Part shown: positions 45,040-55,167 of the stretch, one piece after another
How positions within the stretch are numbered: the first letter of the stretch is position 1
Layout: every line of letters begins with the position of its first letter
DNA from: Cupriavidus sp. P-10
GTDB lineage: Bacteria > Pseudomonadota > Gammaproteobacteria > Burkholderiales > Burkholderiaceae
Length of the DNA stretch: 64,000 nucleotides
Direction: 5' to 3'
NCBI RefSeq assembly: GCF_003402535.2
Contig: NZ_AP025172.1
Span: 248,001 to 312,000 of the forward strand
Notes under the pieces: model-generated
Database searches by the model: none
Told to the model about the DNA's origin: nothing
What the model saw: the letters and a program-made list of their open reading frames with translations, nothing else
Program-made: the position numbers and the translations under genes

Positions 45040-45330
45040 ATGTACAAGAGCTTGCTGCTAGTCGCGGCCGCCGCGGCCGTTTTCATCTACTACAAAACTC
45101 ACGCGCCGCTGGAAAATGTGGGGGTCGACGCCGAGCCACAGCCGATCGCGGTTTCGATTATTGCCCCAACGCCGGAACCAGTCTTCCGCTGCGAGGGCAA
45201 ACAGCACTGTAGCCAGATGTCTTCCTGCGCGGAAGCCCGCTTCTACCTAAAGAACTGCCCAGCGGTGAAAATGGATGGCGATGGTGACGGCATTCCATGT
45301 GAGACGCCGCCTCTCCAGTGCACGTTTTGA
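45040..45330 (+). CDS. Small exported protein with excalibur calcium-binding domain
   Basis: The 96-residue protein starts with a membrane-anchor or signal segment (SLLLVAAAAAVFIYYK). After a Pro-rich linker it carries the excalibur domain, CSQMSSCAEARFYLKNC then MDGDGDGIPCE. The D-x-D-x-D-G loop is EF-hand-like and the cysteines should pair. ATG 45040 is chosen because homologous-looking sequence begins there; the 99-codon upstream extension is not protein-like. Excalibur domains occur in extracellular nucleases and surface proteins; the role here is unknown. Confidence 0.8.
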   Translation: MYKSLLLVAAAAAVFIYYKTHAPLENVGVDAEPQPIAVSIIAPTPEPVFRCEGKQHCSQMSSCAEARFYLKNCPAVKMDGDGDGIPCETPPLQCTF

Positions 45331-45720
45331 CGCGCTGATGAGGTAGTTCACGCGCTACCATTTTTCACGAAGACGCGGGGCGGGAAACCGCATGCGGCAA
45401 TTGGCGAGGCATCCGGCTGCTATGCGGCCATCGCTTCCGACCAGGAACGGCCGTTCGGACTCGGACACCAAGGTCCGCTTCCGAAGTGCAGCCGGCCTTG
45501 GCCCCGACGGGGGGCAGGGCCGGTTTGCGCATCCCGACCCAGCCCCACTATGGAGGGGTGCTGGCAGCTTGCCCCAGCGCTTAGCATCGCCCTTAAACAA
45601 TAAGCAGAGGGTCACAAGTGAAAGCAATGCTAGGGCTGGCGTTCCCATTTCGCAATTGGCATCCTTCTCCTGTCGATACTAAAGTCAGCAGCGGCGGGCG
45701 GGCGTTCCTCCAGGGATTTT
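45331..45720. other. Intergenic region
   Basis: No recognisable gene is present between the excalibur gene and the DUF2726 remnant. Confidence 0.35.
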
Positions 45721-45924
45721 CGTTTTGTTCGCAGATCTCCATTCTTGCGTCAGGATGAGATAAAGCTCTACGAACGGCTGACAGCGGCGCTCAAAGATAC
45801 ACACATCTTTCCCCAGGTCGCCATGTCCGCGTTTGTGCAGCACAAGCGGAACGAAAGCCGCCCATTAATACCGCTCCCTGGCAATGAGCGATCATTGGAT
45901 CTCCCGTACCGTGCCAGGCGATGA
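45721..45924 (+). pseudogene. DUF2726 domain fragment
   Basis: The frame encodes FLRQDEIKLYERLTAALKDT then HIFPQVAMSAFVQ, the N-terminal part of the DUF2726 nuclease-like domain. It lacks the later catalytic region and has no credible start. It ends at TGA 45922-45924. Confidence 0.6.
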
Positions 45925-45963
45925 ACGTCGGATTGCCAGCGTGAACCAGCGGCCAACTGCCAT

Positions 45964-47637
45964 TCAATTGCTGCCCTTATTCGGCGTCGACATTTTTTTC
46001 ATTGCTTCGTCGATCGCTTTCTTCATGCTGAGCGTGTCCGCACCTTGGCGCGGTGGATATTCTTCCATCGACTTCAAGTGAGCATCCAGGAACGGCACGG
46101 CTGCCGTCGGTGCCCAGAGCTTCTGTCCGACAAAGCGTCGGCCCGCATAGCCCCATTCGTGCGATTCCGGATCCATCTTCTCCAGCGGGTCCATCAGCAG
46201 ATTGAAAATGTACGGCACGCTTGGGTAGTACTTCGTGTTGAACCAGCTTCCATCCTTCTTGACACCGATATGCATCTTCCAGCCGTCAACCCGAATGGCC
46301 ATTAGATCCGTCTCGTCGTAGTAGATGATCTCGCGTCGCGCGGATTTGTCGGTCTTGCCCATCCAGTAGTCGAGATTGTTATAGCCATCCAGATGCGCCT
46401 TGTACCGTGTGCCACTCATCCGATAACCCTTTAGCAGGTCGTCCTTCAGCGTGGGCAGACCTGCTGCCGCGGCCAGCGATACGAACAAGTCCTCGTGATT
46501 CTGGACCCCATTGAGATCTGAGCCTGATGGAATCTTGCCGGGCCAGCGAATCAAGCAGGGCACCCGCACGCCGCCTTCCCAAGTGGTGCCTTTCTCTCCT
46601 CGGAACGGGGCGTAGCCACCGTCCGGCCACATCATCAGTTCATTGCCGTTATCGGTGGTGTAGATGACAATCGTGTTCTCAGCCACGCCCATTTCACGCA
46701 GTTTGTTGAGGATCTTCCCGACTTGCTCGTCATGCTCGATCATTCTGGCGCGCACCACGTCCTGCTCTGCACGTCCCTCGGCAACGGCCTTCTGCACATA
46801 CTGATGCTGTGGGTGCGACCAAATGTGTATCGCCGTGGAATTGAACCAGAGAAAGAACGGCTTGTTGTCCTTGCCGACCCGGTCCATCCAGTTGAGCGTG
46901 TGTTGGAGGACCTCGGCGTCGAAGGTTTCCATGCGCTTGCGCGTGAGCGGTCCGGTATTCTCAATCCGCTGTTTGCCGACGCGGCCGAACTTTGGATCGG
47001 TGGTCGAATCGTCCTGGCTGGTCGCCCAGGCGTGAAGTACGCCACGCGGCCCGAACTTCTTTAGATATTCCGGGTTGCGTTGCCCCGGATAATCAAGCTC
47101 CTCCGGTTCTTCTTCGGCGTTCAGGTGATACAGGTTTCCAAACCACTCGTCGAACCCGTGCACGGTAGGCAGGAACTCGTTGCGGTCGCCAAGATGGTTC
47201 TTGCCGAACTGACCGGTCGCATAACCTTGAGTCTTCAGCACTTCGGCCAGCGTGGGGTCTTCCTTCTGGATGCCGCGCATGGAGCCCGGAATGCCGATCG
47301 TCGTCATGCCAGTGCGCACCGGCATTTGGCCTGTGATGAACGCTGCGCGCCCGGCGGTGCAACTGGGCTGGCCATAGTGATCAGTAAAGAGCGCGCCGTC
47401 ACGGGCGAGGCTGTCGATATTGGGAGTCCGACCCATGATGCCATGTGCGTATGCCCCCACATTCCAGAGGCCAATATCGTCGCCGAAGATGACAACAATG
47501 TTTGGCTTCGTGGCAGGCGTCTGGGCAAAGGCGAGAGTCGGGATCAGCGTCAGAGTCAGCGCAACGAGAATGCATGTGGAGGCGTAGCACCACACCGAGC
47601 GGAGCAGCACCAGTATGCTGCGAATATCACTTTTCAT
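45964..47637 (-). CDS. Exported arylsulfatase, Cys-type
   Basis: This 557-residue sulfatase hydrolyses sulfate esters, probably in the periplasm (signal peptide around residues 20-38, LTLTLIPTLAFAQ). Metal-binding D53 and D54 are in VIFGDDIGLWN. The catalytic consensus is PSCTAGR with C93, which must be oxidised to formylglycine by FGE or anSME; Ala replaces the usual Pro at +2. Other motifs are GKNHLGD, TDNGNE and RGEKGTTWEGGVRVP. Length is typical of the group. No maturation enzyme is encoded in the window, and the gene is monocistronic. Confidence 0.92.
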   Translation of the reverse strand: MKSDIRSILVLLRSVWCYASTCILVALTLTLIPTLAFAQTPATKPNIVVIFGDDIGLWNVGAYAHGIMGRTPNIDSLARDGALFTDHYGQPSCTAGRAAFITGQMPVRTGMTTIGIPGSMRGIQKEDPTLAEVLKTQGYATGQFGKNHLGDRNEFLPTVHGFDEWFGNLYHLNAEEEPEELDYPGQRNPEYLKKFGPRGVLHAWATSQDDSTTDPKFGRVGKQRIENTGPLTRKRMETFDAEVLQHTLNWMDRVGKDNKPFFLWFNSTAIHIWSHPQHQYVQKAVAEGRAEQDVVRARMIEHDEQVGKILNKLREMGVAENTIVIYTTDNGNELMMWPDGGYAPFRGEKGTTWEGGVRVPCLIRWPGKIPSGSDLNGVQNHEDLFVSLAAAAGLPTLKDDLLKGYRMSGTRYKAHLDGYNNLDYWMGKTDKSARREIIYYDETDLMAIRVDGWKMHIGVKKDGSWFNTKYYPSVPYIFNLLMDPLEKMDPESHEWGYAGRRFVGQKLWAPTAAVPFLDAHLKSMEEYPPRQGADTLSMKKAIDEAMKKMSTPNKGSN

Positions 47638-48120
47638 CGCATTCTCCCTTGTGCGTTTGGCCGTTGGCGCCGAAACATCACGTGCGATACTGGCTCTTGG
47701 CTATTAGATTGGCATTCCAGTTGTCGGATCTGCAGCCGATTCAGAATCTACTAGGCGCACGCCAATTCGAAGTGAATCTTTTTGATTGGCGTATGAAAGG
47801 AATTGGCCGTTGGCGGGAAAAGTGAGGATCGGACTCGTGCCCACTGCCCTACCTGCGGGTCCGCCTCCTATCTCCCCGCGAACGGTTTCAAAACGTATAT
47901 CGCGTACGGCCGCACCATCGAATTTATGCGACCCTGGGATGCGCGATGCGCGATCCGAAGATGGAATTCATTAACGATGGCCCGGTAAGCCGGTCGGCGT
48001 CTCCTCGACACAGCACTAAATGCTGCGAAGGCGCGAGGCTGGACGGGCTAGATCCCTTTGAGTACTCAATCCCAACCGATTGAGATTCCCTTGCTGCTGC
48101 AAAGTCAGCGGCCGCATGCC
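47638..48120. other. Intergenic region with a short palindrome
   Basis: A 12-bp perfect palindrome, TTGAGTACTCAA, lies at 48058-48069. No gene is recognised. Confidence 0.35.
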
Positions 48121-49656
48121 TCAGCGTGCCCCCGCCAGTCGCTGCGCCAGCCCGAACGACTGGGCGATCCCGGTCAGGGTGGGATTGAACGAGCCCGGTC
48201 GCGGGAACAGCATGCTGCCCACGCCATGCAGGTTGACCAGGCCATGCACGGTGCCATTGATGTCGGTGACCGAGCCGGCGGGATCTTCGCCCATCCAGAA
48301 CGTGCCGGCCTCGTGAACCAGGCCGCTGTTGCGGATCGACGGCGGCGGCTCGGCTAACCACGAGCCGTCGGTTTGCTGGTACTGCACGGCGGCCTCGCCG
48401 GCCAGCACCCGGCCCACGTCGAAGGTGGTGCGGTCCATTTCGCCCCAGAACGCATGGTCCCCGGGGCGCATCACCACGTGCACCACGGCCTGGCCGCTGT
48501 CATTGACGCCGGCATAGTTCCACGAACTTGCGCTGCGCTCGCCCAGGAACTCGCCCATCGTGTGCAGCATGACGACGACATATGCCGGGTCCTGGTATGT
48601 GGTGAGCGTCTGCGCCATCGATGCATCGGGCAGGACCTTGTAGAGCACGTCGTATGAGAGTGCCGGCGTCGGATTGTGGGCCACGGTGATGTGGGTGTGC
48701 AGCAGGCGACCGTCGGCTGCCTGGCCGGGCAGGTAGAACGCGCACACCTGCAGGCCGTCGGAGCATCCCGGCACCTCGGTCGCGGGCATGCGCAGCGCCA
48801 GCCACGAGCGGATGTGCCCGCACAGGTTCTTGCCCACCAGCGGCAGCCCGACCGCAGACCGCTGCACGATGAACGCCGCTTCCAGCGTATTGCACGCCAG
48901 TATCACCTGCGCATCGTTGACGGCGAGCTGGCCCTGCGTCGTTTCGATCCCGACGATCCTGTCGCCGCTGCGGGCGAGGCGAAGCACCTCCGCTTCGCTG
49001 ACCACGGCCAGGCGGGCCGCGTCGGCCTGCACGTCGGCTACCAGCACCGCGATCGGCGCGAACTTGGACCATTCCCCGCCGGCACCGCCCTGGGCCGTGG
49101 CCATCGCCGAGTCGAGCGAGGCGGGGTTGCCGGCGGGGATGGCGTTGCGGATGGTATCGAGACCGTCGAACAGGCGCTCGCGCATGACCGCGCCGAGCGA
49201 AGCGTTGGCATTGCCGGGGGCTTCCAGCGAGTAGCGCCGTCCCAGGTAGCGGCCCGCCGCGAGCCACTGGTCAGTGAGGCTTTCGACCGACGCTTCCGGC
49301 CAGTCGGGCATTTCAAGGCGCGGCGGCTGGGGCACCCATGCGTTCCAGAACAGCGCCCGGCCGCCTGCGTAAGGGATCTGAGGCATGAACTTCTCGGTGC
49401 CGGTGTACGCCCACGGCGTGGTGCCAGCCTGCTGGTTCAGGTCGATGTAGGTGGGCGGCAGGTTCTGGATGTGTTCCGGGATCAGGAAGCTGCCCTTTTC
49501 CAACAGCAGCACGCGGCATCGCGGATCGAGCGCCAGCGCCTTGTGGGCGAAGCTGGTGCCATAGGCCCCCGCGCCGATCACGATGTAGTCGAAGCGTTCG
49601 CCCGACACCTCGGCCAGTGTCCTGAAATAGAGCTGGTCCAGCAGCGTCTTGCTCAT
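48121..49656 (-). CDS. GMC-family oxidoreductase (intact copy in cluster)
   Basis: This 511-residue flavoprotein has an FAD-binding start (FDYIVIGAGAYGTSFAHKAL, then RVLLLEKG). A flavin-end motif near the C-terminus includes HEAGTFWMGEDP and NLHGVGSMLFPRPGSFNPTL. It is the last gene of a minus-strand cluster and the only intact GMC copy there. GGGAG lies upstream of the ATG. It has no signal peptide. The substrate is unknown; neighbours (ADC-like, ferritin-like and SnoaL-like proteins) suggest a specialised-metabolite or xenobiotic route. Confidence 0.87.
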   Translation of the reverse strand: MSKTLLDQLYFRTLAEVSGERFDYIVIGAGAYGTSFAHKALALDPRCRVLLLEKGSFLIPEHIQNLPPTYIDLNQQAGTTPWAYTGTEKFMPQIPYAGGRALFWNAWVPQPPRLEMPDWPEASVESLTDQWLAAGRYLGRRYSLEAPGNANASLGAVMRERLFDGLDTIRNAIPAGNPASLDSAMATAQGGAGGEWSKFAPIAVLVADVQADAARLAVVSEAEVLRLARSGDRIVGIETTQGQLAVNDAQVILACNTLEAAFIVQRSAVGLPLVGKNLCGHIRSWLALRMPATEVPGCSDGLQVCAFYLPGQAADGRLLHTHITVAHNPTPALSYDVLYKVLPDASMAQTLTTYQDPAYVVVMLHTMGEFLGERSASSWNYAGVNDSGQAVVHVVMRPGDHAFWGEMDRTTFDVGRVLAGEAAVQYQQTDGSWLAEPPPSIRNSGLVHEAGTFWMGEDPAGSVTDINGTVHGLVNLHGVGSMLFPRPGSFNPTLTGIAQSFGLAQRLAGAR

Positions 49657-49674
49657 GATGGCTCCCGTCGCGGC

Positions 49675-50571
49675 TCAGGGGTAGTAGGCCCGGCTCTGGA
49701 TCGCTGCGGGCGCGGACAGGAAGGTGCGCACCGCGCAGGCTGGCGCATTGCCGATTAGCGTCTGCATTGCGGCCCGCATCGGATGGCTGCTGTCGCCCAG
49801 TTCGAGCCGCACCCGCGCGGTATCGGCGCCATCGAGGAAGAACACCGACATAGGCTGCAGGATGTTCCAGCGACAGCCGATCATGCGGTTCTGGTAGTGC
49901 CCGTATTCTGTGATCGGCGATGGATTGGCCGGCTGGGGGAGCAGCCCGTCGAGGTCGACGAAACAGGTGAAGATGCTCTGGGTGCTACTTTGCGGGTCGT
50001 CGACGCGGAAACCCCAGGCATGTACCCAGGCGGGGTGGTAGTCGGCCGACGACGCGCGCACCGGGTTGAACGAGGGGATGTTGGCGCGGAAGCTCGTCTT
50101 GAACTTCGGTTCGCCGAACAGCGTTTCGCCCGCAGCAATGGCAATGTCGCTGTCGCAAGGCACGAACACGCGGTGGTTGCCAATCGTCTTCGATTGCTCG
50201 TCGCCGAGCAGGAACTGCCGCAGGTCGACCTGCGCGACCAGGGCAGCAAGGTGCGTGGGGTAGACGATGATGTTCAGCTCCAACTCCTGCGTGAAGTCGC
50301 CTCCGGAGAGTGGCCACTTGTCGGGCGGAACGTCGCGCCCGGCCGAGAACATGCCCGGGTAGATCTGGTAGTTGTAGGCGACGAGCGCCTTGCCGCCGAA
50401 GCTGGCGGGCGTCAGTCCGGTGTCCTGCAGGAAGGGGGCCACGCGGGCCATGTCCACGAGGTAGTAGACGTCGCAGTTGCCGAGCGAGGCGTAGTAGAAC
50501 GGCATCGTGAAGGGAGACGGGACGTCCGGCAGCGCTTGGCTGTGCGGGGCCGCATTGGTGGGTGACGTCAT
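49675..50571 (-). CDS. Acetoacetate decarboxylase-like protein
   Basis: This 298-residue soluble protein looks like a member of the acetoacetate decarboxylase (ADC) superfamily. Regions PFTMPFYYASLGNCDVYYLV, LVAYNYQIYPGMFS and AAGETLFGEPKFKTSF resemble the ADC fold, with a Lys in the GEPKF segment. I cannot confirm that it is the Schiff-base lysine. AAGGAGAAGC precedes the ATG. It lies 18 nt upstream of the GMC gene on the same strand, so they are surely co-transcribed. The reaction is unproven. Confidence 0.6.
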   Translation of the reverse strand: MTSPTNAAPHSQALPDVPSPFTMPFYYASLGNCDVYYLVDMARVAPFLQDTGLTPASFGGKALVAYNYQIYPGMFSAGRDVPPDKWPLSGGDFTQELELNIIVYPTHLAALVAQVDLRQFLLGDEQSKTIGNHRVFVPCDSDIAIAAGETLFGEPKFKTSFRANIPSFNPVRASSADYHPAWVHAWGFRVDDPQSSTQSIFTCFVDLDGLLPQPANPSPITEYGHYQNRMIGCRWNILQPMSVFFLDGADTARVRLELGDSSHPMRAAMQTLIGNAPACAVRTFLSAPAAIQSRAYYP

Positions 50572-50659
50572 GACGCTTCTCCTTAAGAGACAGATTCAGA
50601 ATGAAAGGCCCTCGGGTTTTTTCTTCGCCCCATTCACGAGGGAGGGGAGCAAATAGCGG

Positions 50660-51088
50660 TCATTTCGTGCCGGGCCAGTTGAGCGTCGAACCCAGGGCGG
50701 CATGGATACGCCCCGGGTCCCAGTACTGCCGCATGGTGACGATGCGTGCGTCGGCGCCGAACCGGTATTCCACCGCCCAGTCATAGTGGTAGGTGCGGTT
50801 CGTGGCCCGCAAGCTGCCGCACTCGCCGCCGAGCGCGACGGCCACGTCATCGCCATACAGCGTGGTGTGCCCGCCGGCCTCATGGAAGGCCACGGTCGTG
50901 CCGAGCAGCCACCAGAAGCGGGAGAAGCCTTCGTGGCCGTAGTAGACGCCGCAGTACGGCACGTCGTTGGGACCGCTGATGTCCCACACCACGCGCTCGT
51001 CCATGGTGGAGAGCGCAAGCGCGAGATTCTGCGTGCGGTAGGCGGTTCCGAGCTTGTCCAGCGTGGCTTGTATCTGGGTATCTGGCAT
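50660..51088 (-). CDS. SnoaL/NTF2-like protein
   Basis: The 142-residue protein has the NTF2-like alpha+beta pattern (IQATLDKLGTAYRTQNLALA, DERVVWDISGPNDVPYCG, YYGHEGFSRFW). ATG 51088 is used because the earlier in-frame start at 51157 would overlap the ferritin-like gene. Members are small cyclases, isomerases, dehydratases or ligand binders. It sits between the ferritin-like gene (22 nt upstream) and the ADC-like gene (88 nt downstream). Confidence 0.8.
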   Translation of the reverse strand: MPDTQIQATLDKLGTAYRTQNLALALSTMDERVVWDISGPNDVPYCGVYYGHEGFSRFWWLLGTTVAFHEAGGHTTLYGDDVAVALGGECGSLRATNRTYHYDWAVEYRFGADARIVTMRQYWDPGRIHAALGSTLNWPGTK

Positions 51089-51110
51089 GTCGTGCTCCGG
51101 GAATCGGCCA

Positions 51111-52292
51111 TCAATCGACGGCGACGAATTCAAACGTGGGCGCCGCGTGCAGCCCATCCGCTTCGCGCCCGGGGAAGGGATTGCGCATCAGGCGGGCGGC
51201 GAGGTCCTTGATGGCGAGCATGAGCGGCACCGCACCCAGCAGCAGGTTTGGCTGGCCATTGAACGCGCGGTCGATGCTGCGCAGCAGGCTGCAGTACGCC
51301 CTGTTGAACGCGTCCGCGTGCGCGCGCACGTCGCTGCCGGCGGGGTACTGGCTCACCTTGGCGTTGGCCACGATGTGCGACGCGTGCTCCCACGGCACTT
51401 CCAGCGTCGGGCCGGTCGGCCCCGAGGCAACCGTGTCGCCCTCGACGTAGAGACGGCCGAGTGCGAGCTGGTTGAAGCGGAAGTAGTGGGCCACCTCCGG
51501 GAAGTCGTGGAACATCTTGCGGTCGCCAGCCCAGATACCGTGGCTCGCGCCTTCGCCCTGGTCGCGGATCACCTCCATGGCCTCGATGGCGCTGTCGAGG
51601 TCGTGGACCGGCACGACATTGCCCGCGCCCTCGTAGTAGTAGATATCTGGGCCAATCTGATGTGCCACGTTGCCGGTGAAGACCCGTGCCGGGCCATATC
51701 TGGCCACCACTGCCCGTAGCTTTCCTTCGATGAAGTGGTAGAACTCACCGATGGTCATGCCCGGTGGCACCTCGGGCACGGCACTTGTACCGACGCCGGC
51801 GGCATTGACCAGTCGTCCGGTGGCGGTAAGGTGCGCAAGCTGCCGCAGCCGGGCGGGATCGACCCGCTTCGGCCGCTCGATTGCCAGCGCCTGCTCCACC
51901 GCCGCGCGCGAGAAGCCCAGCAGGCTGACCTCGATGTTGTCGACGTCGTACGGCAGGCAGGCTGGATAGTCGGGCATGAATTCCTGCCCGTAGGTAACCG
52001 GCTTGCCGCCGATGGCGTTCAGCACGTTGGCGGCCAGCACCATATGCAGCATCTCTTCCACCAGCACGGAGCGGTACACTTCTATCACTTCCCACGGCAC
52101 TCCCGCGCCGAGCGAGTAGAGCGAGTAGAGCGCGGTCATGTATGGCGGCAGGGTGGCGTGTTCCAGCTTGAGGGCGGCCTGCAGGAAACGGCGCAGGGCT
52201 TCCAGCTCCTGCTCCAGCGGACCCACCTCCATGTCCTGATAGGCCTGCCGGATGGCTTGCATTTCCTGTGCGCCGGCGGCGGTGGCTTGCAT
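51111..52292 (-). CDS. Ferritin-like protein, VioB/RebD-type (iminophenyl-pyruvate dimer synthase domain)
   Basis: This 393-residue protein starts with a ferritin-like domain: LRRFLQAALKLEHATLPPYM then TALYSLYS, and YRSVLVEEMLHMVLAANVLN. These carry the Glu/His residues of helical metal-binding proteins related to the N-terminal part of VioB and RebD/StaD. A second helical part follows (PPGMTIGEFYHFIEGKL, IYYYEGAGNVVPV). ATG 52292 is chosen because GAGGAG is 6 nt upstream; at 52298 there would be no gap. It is flanked by a broken GMC gene and an NTF2-like gene. Dimerisation of an oxidised imine is known for VioB/StaD; its relevance here is only inferred. Confidence 0.78.
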   Translation of the reverse strand: MQATAAGAQEMQAIRQAYQDMEVGPLEQELEALRRFLQAALKLEHATLPPYMTALYSLYSLGAGVPWEVIEVYRSVLVEEMLHMVLAANVLNAIGGKPVTYGQEFMPDYPACLPYDVDNIEVSLLGFSRAAVEQALAIERPKRVDPARLRQLAHLTATGRLVNAAGVGTSAVPEVPPGMTIGEFYHFIEGKLRAVVARYGPARVFTGNVAHQIGPDIYYYEGAGNVVPVHDLDSAIEAMEVIRDQGEGASHGIWAGDRKMFHDFPEVAHYFRFNQLALGRLYVEGDTVASGPTGPTLEVPWEHASHIVANAKVSQYPAGSDVRAHADAFNRAYCSLLRSIDRAFNGQPNLLLGAVPLMLAIKDLAARLMRNPFPGREADGLHAAPTFEFVAVD

Positions 52293-52334
52293 GGACATCT
52301 CCTCGGGGCAAGTGATCGTTGCGGTCGGGGCGTC

Positions 52335-53250
52335 TCAGATCCCGTCCAGGCCTCGATCGATGAAGCCGGCGGTGCGCAGGTTCAGCGCGCTCATGGTCAG
52401 CGTCGGATTGGACGTGCCCAGCGTGGGCATGCTGCCGCAGCCGACGATGTACAGGTTGTCGTGCTCCCACGACTTCTGCCGGTGGTCCACCACCGCGTGC
52501 GCCGCGGACGTCCCCATTCGGTGCGCGCGGGCCACGTGGCCAACACCGCTCCAGACGAATCCCGCGCTGCCGTGCGTGAAGAAGCCGGGATCGCCGGGCG
52601 GGAACACGGTGAAGTCCTCGATTCCGTGCCGCCGGAACACGCGTTGGGCGAAGCTGCGGCCGAATACGAGGCCAGCCTGCGTGTAGTTGTCGACCCCATA
52701 GCGGATCACGGGACGAAAGTTGCCGAGCGCATCCGTGAAGGCCGGGTCGACGTTCACCTGGTTGGCCGCCGACGGAAGCTGCTCGGTCATCATGTCGACT
52801 CGTACCTGGCGGGGCATGTCGGCCTCTGCGCGCTGCCGCAGCCGTGCGCCGACAGGTTGGCGCTGTCGACGAACGCGGCGACGGTATCGGTCGGCTCGTT
52901 GCGCGGCCACGACCACTCTCAAATGGGTTGGGCCCGGTCTGCACGAACCAGCCGACCGTGGACGGCGTGGTGCCGGCGATGGGGCGCACATCGGTTTCCA
53001 GCGGCTGGGGGGCGTTGGCGCTAGTCGGGAAGGGCGAATTGGGAATCTTGGCGAGCGCGCGGTAGAACGTGCGCAGGTAGTCCTCGAACTCGCTGAAGCG
53101 CTCCACGTCGCCCGTACCGGCCTCGACCAGCAGGATGCGGCGGTGCCGTGCCGACAGCACGCGCGCGAGCATCGCCGCGCCGATGCCTGCGCCGACGATC
53201 ACAACGTCGTAGCGGTGTGCGGATAATTCGTCGGCGGCGATTGTGCGCAT
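52335..53250 (-). pseudogene. GMC-family oxidoreductase with internal deletion and frameshift
   Basis: The 5' part encodes [20 protein letters not shown] and continues to FVQTGPNPFE, matching the N-terminus of the next gene's product. At about 52916-52921 it jumps to WSWPRNEPTDTVAAFVD, equivalent to WSWPEETPESDVQEMVD about 270 residues later in that paralogue. One further base is lost near 52850, after which the frame reads MMTEQLPSAANQVNVDP to the normal C-terminus (SNPTLTMSALNLRTAGFIDR). The central FAD and substrate region is gone. It is non-functional. Confidence 0.88.
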
Positions 53251-53275
53251 GGCAACGCCCCTGGTTGGCCCGCGG

Positions 53276-55097
53276 CTAGCGGCCCAGATCGGCCACGATG
53301 TGCTCGGCTGCCCACAGCGTCAGCGCAGAGGCTGTCAGCGTGGGATTGGACGTGGCGCCGGTGACCATGTTGCCGCAGCCCACGAGGTAGAGGTTGGCGT
53401 GGTCCCAGGTGCGCTGGTTGGGGTCCACCACCGAGCCGCGCGGTGAGCTGCCCATGCGGTGTGTGCCCATGTAATGCCCAGCGCCCTGGAACACATAGCC
53501 CCGGCCGCGGTAGTTGAAGAAGCCGGGATCGGCCGGGTCGTACACAGAGTGGTCTTCGATGCCGCAGCGCCGGAAGATCAGGTCGGACACGTGCCGCGCC
53601 AGCGCGAAGCCGGCGCGCGTGTAGTCGGACAGGTTGTACGAGATGACAGGCCGGAAGCTCCCGAGCTGGTCCTGCCAGGTCGGGTCGATGGTAACGCGGT
53701 TCGACCATTCGGGGAGTTGCTCAACCAGGATGCCGAAGCGCATCTGGCGGGTAACGAGTGCCGTCATCCGTTCGCGCAGCACCGTACCGTAGAGGTTGCG
53801 GCCGTCGACCATTTCCTGCACATCGGACTCAGGTGTTTCCTCCGGCCAGCTCCAGCCATCGTTGCCGATCTCGATGCGGAAGGCCGCCGAATGCCGGCGG
53901 AACGTACCGTAGCGCATGCCCTCGATGCCGGAGGTTGCCACCGGCCCGCGGAATGGCCAGACCGGCTCGCGCATCAGCCCCCACGTCAGCAGCTCGGTGT
54001 GGTCCATCAGGTTGCGTCCGACCTGCCCGCTGCAATTGGCCGCACCCGACGCCAGCAGCAGCTTGGCATTCTCCACCGCGTGGGCCGCCAGCACGTAGAG
54101 GCTGCCCTGGACACCGAACGTCTGGTAGCCCGGCGCGCTAAGGTCGGGGTAATACTTGAACATGACACCGGTGATGCGGCCGTTATCGGGGTCGATGGCG
54201 AGCCGGCTCACCACCGCCTGCACCACCATGTCGACTTGTGCGGAGTCGATGCTGTCGAATTTTCAATGCGTTGAACTTCGCCTGCACCGGGCAGATCGGT
54301 ACGCAGCTCGAGTTCCCCTGGCAGCGGTGTCCGATGGCGGGATTGTGCACTGCGCCGACCGGACGGTAGCCCTTGCCGCCATCGTAGGCCTCGTTGGGGA
54401 TGCCGTTGCGCGATGCGGGCGTGCCGATCACGTCGAGCGGGTGCTGCTCGCCATCGATATCAAAGCGCATGCCGGCGAGGTCGCCGGCCAGGCGCTGGTC
54501 GACCACGCTTGGTGGCAGGCCGTGCATGGGGTAGACGTAGCCCGGCGGGAAGGTGACCCCGCCGTAGGCTTGCTCGTCCACGTTGGCGGAGACGCCGATC
54601 TGGCGCTCCGCCTCGGCATACCACGGCGCGAGGTCGGCGTACGAGATCGGCCAGTCCGACGCCACGCCGAAGCGGCTCCGCAGCGCAAAGTCCTCGGGCA
54701 GCATGCGCAACGAGGTGCCCAGCCAATGGAGGGTGGTACCGCCCAGGTAGGTGGCGTAGGTGCTGCGGAACGGCAGTGGACCTAGCTGCACGAAGTAGCC
54801 ATTGGTATCAGGATGGCCGGGCTGGATCTGCGTGGGGTCGAGCACCGTGGGCTCGGGGGCGTTCGGGTTCGACGGAAACGGCGCTTCGGGAATCTTGGCG
54901 AGCGCGCGGTAGTAGTTGTTCAGGTATTGCTGGTATCCAGTGTACGAGGCGGCCGCACCGGGGCCGGCCTCCAGGATCAGCACACGCCTGCCGGCCCGGG
55001 CCACTCGGCGCGCGACCAGCGCGCCGGTAAGGCCGCCGCCGATCACTACCAGGTCGTAGGTGCGTTGCGCGGCCTCTGATGCGGACACAAGACGCAT
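53276..55097 (-). pseudogene. GMC-family oxidoreductase broken by a single frameshift
   Basis: The two halves form one roughly 606-codon gene. The 5' half (from 55097) has the FAD motif TYDLVVIGGGLTGALVARRV, LGGTTLHWLGTSLRMLPEDF and the Cys motif HRCQGNSSCVPICPVQAKF. After NALK the frame shifts at four T residues (54260-54263, plus strand). Removing one restores FDSIDSAQVDMVVQAVVSRL and continuation to the C-terminus (SNPTLTASALTLWAAEHIV). Length and motifs are otherwise complete. It is either a recent pseudogene or a homopolymer sequencing error. GGAGGGATCC precedes the ATG. Confidence 0.85.
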
Positions 55098-55167
55098 GGA
55101 TCCCTCCGGCAGAAACGGCGAGGTTAGCGGTGTTGGCTAGAGCTGTTGTTCTGTTCGCTGCCGATGG

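Noticed and set aside
48676..49758. 360-codon plus-strand open frame
   Set aside because: It is antisense to the intact GMC gene, with no domain features.
51735..53024. 429-codon plus-strand open frame
   Set aside because: It lies opposite the ferritin-like gene and GMC remnant and has low-complexity shadow composition.
51745..53250. 501-codon minus-strand frame as one gene
   Set aside because: Only the first about 115 codons are GMC-like; the rest is Arg-rich out-of-frame sequence after a deletion junction.
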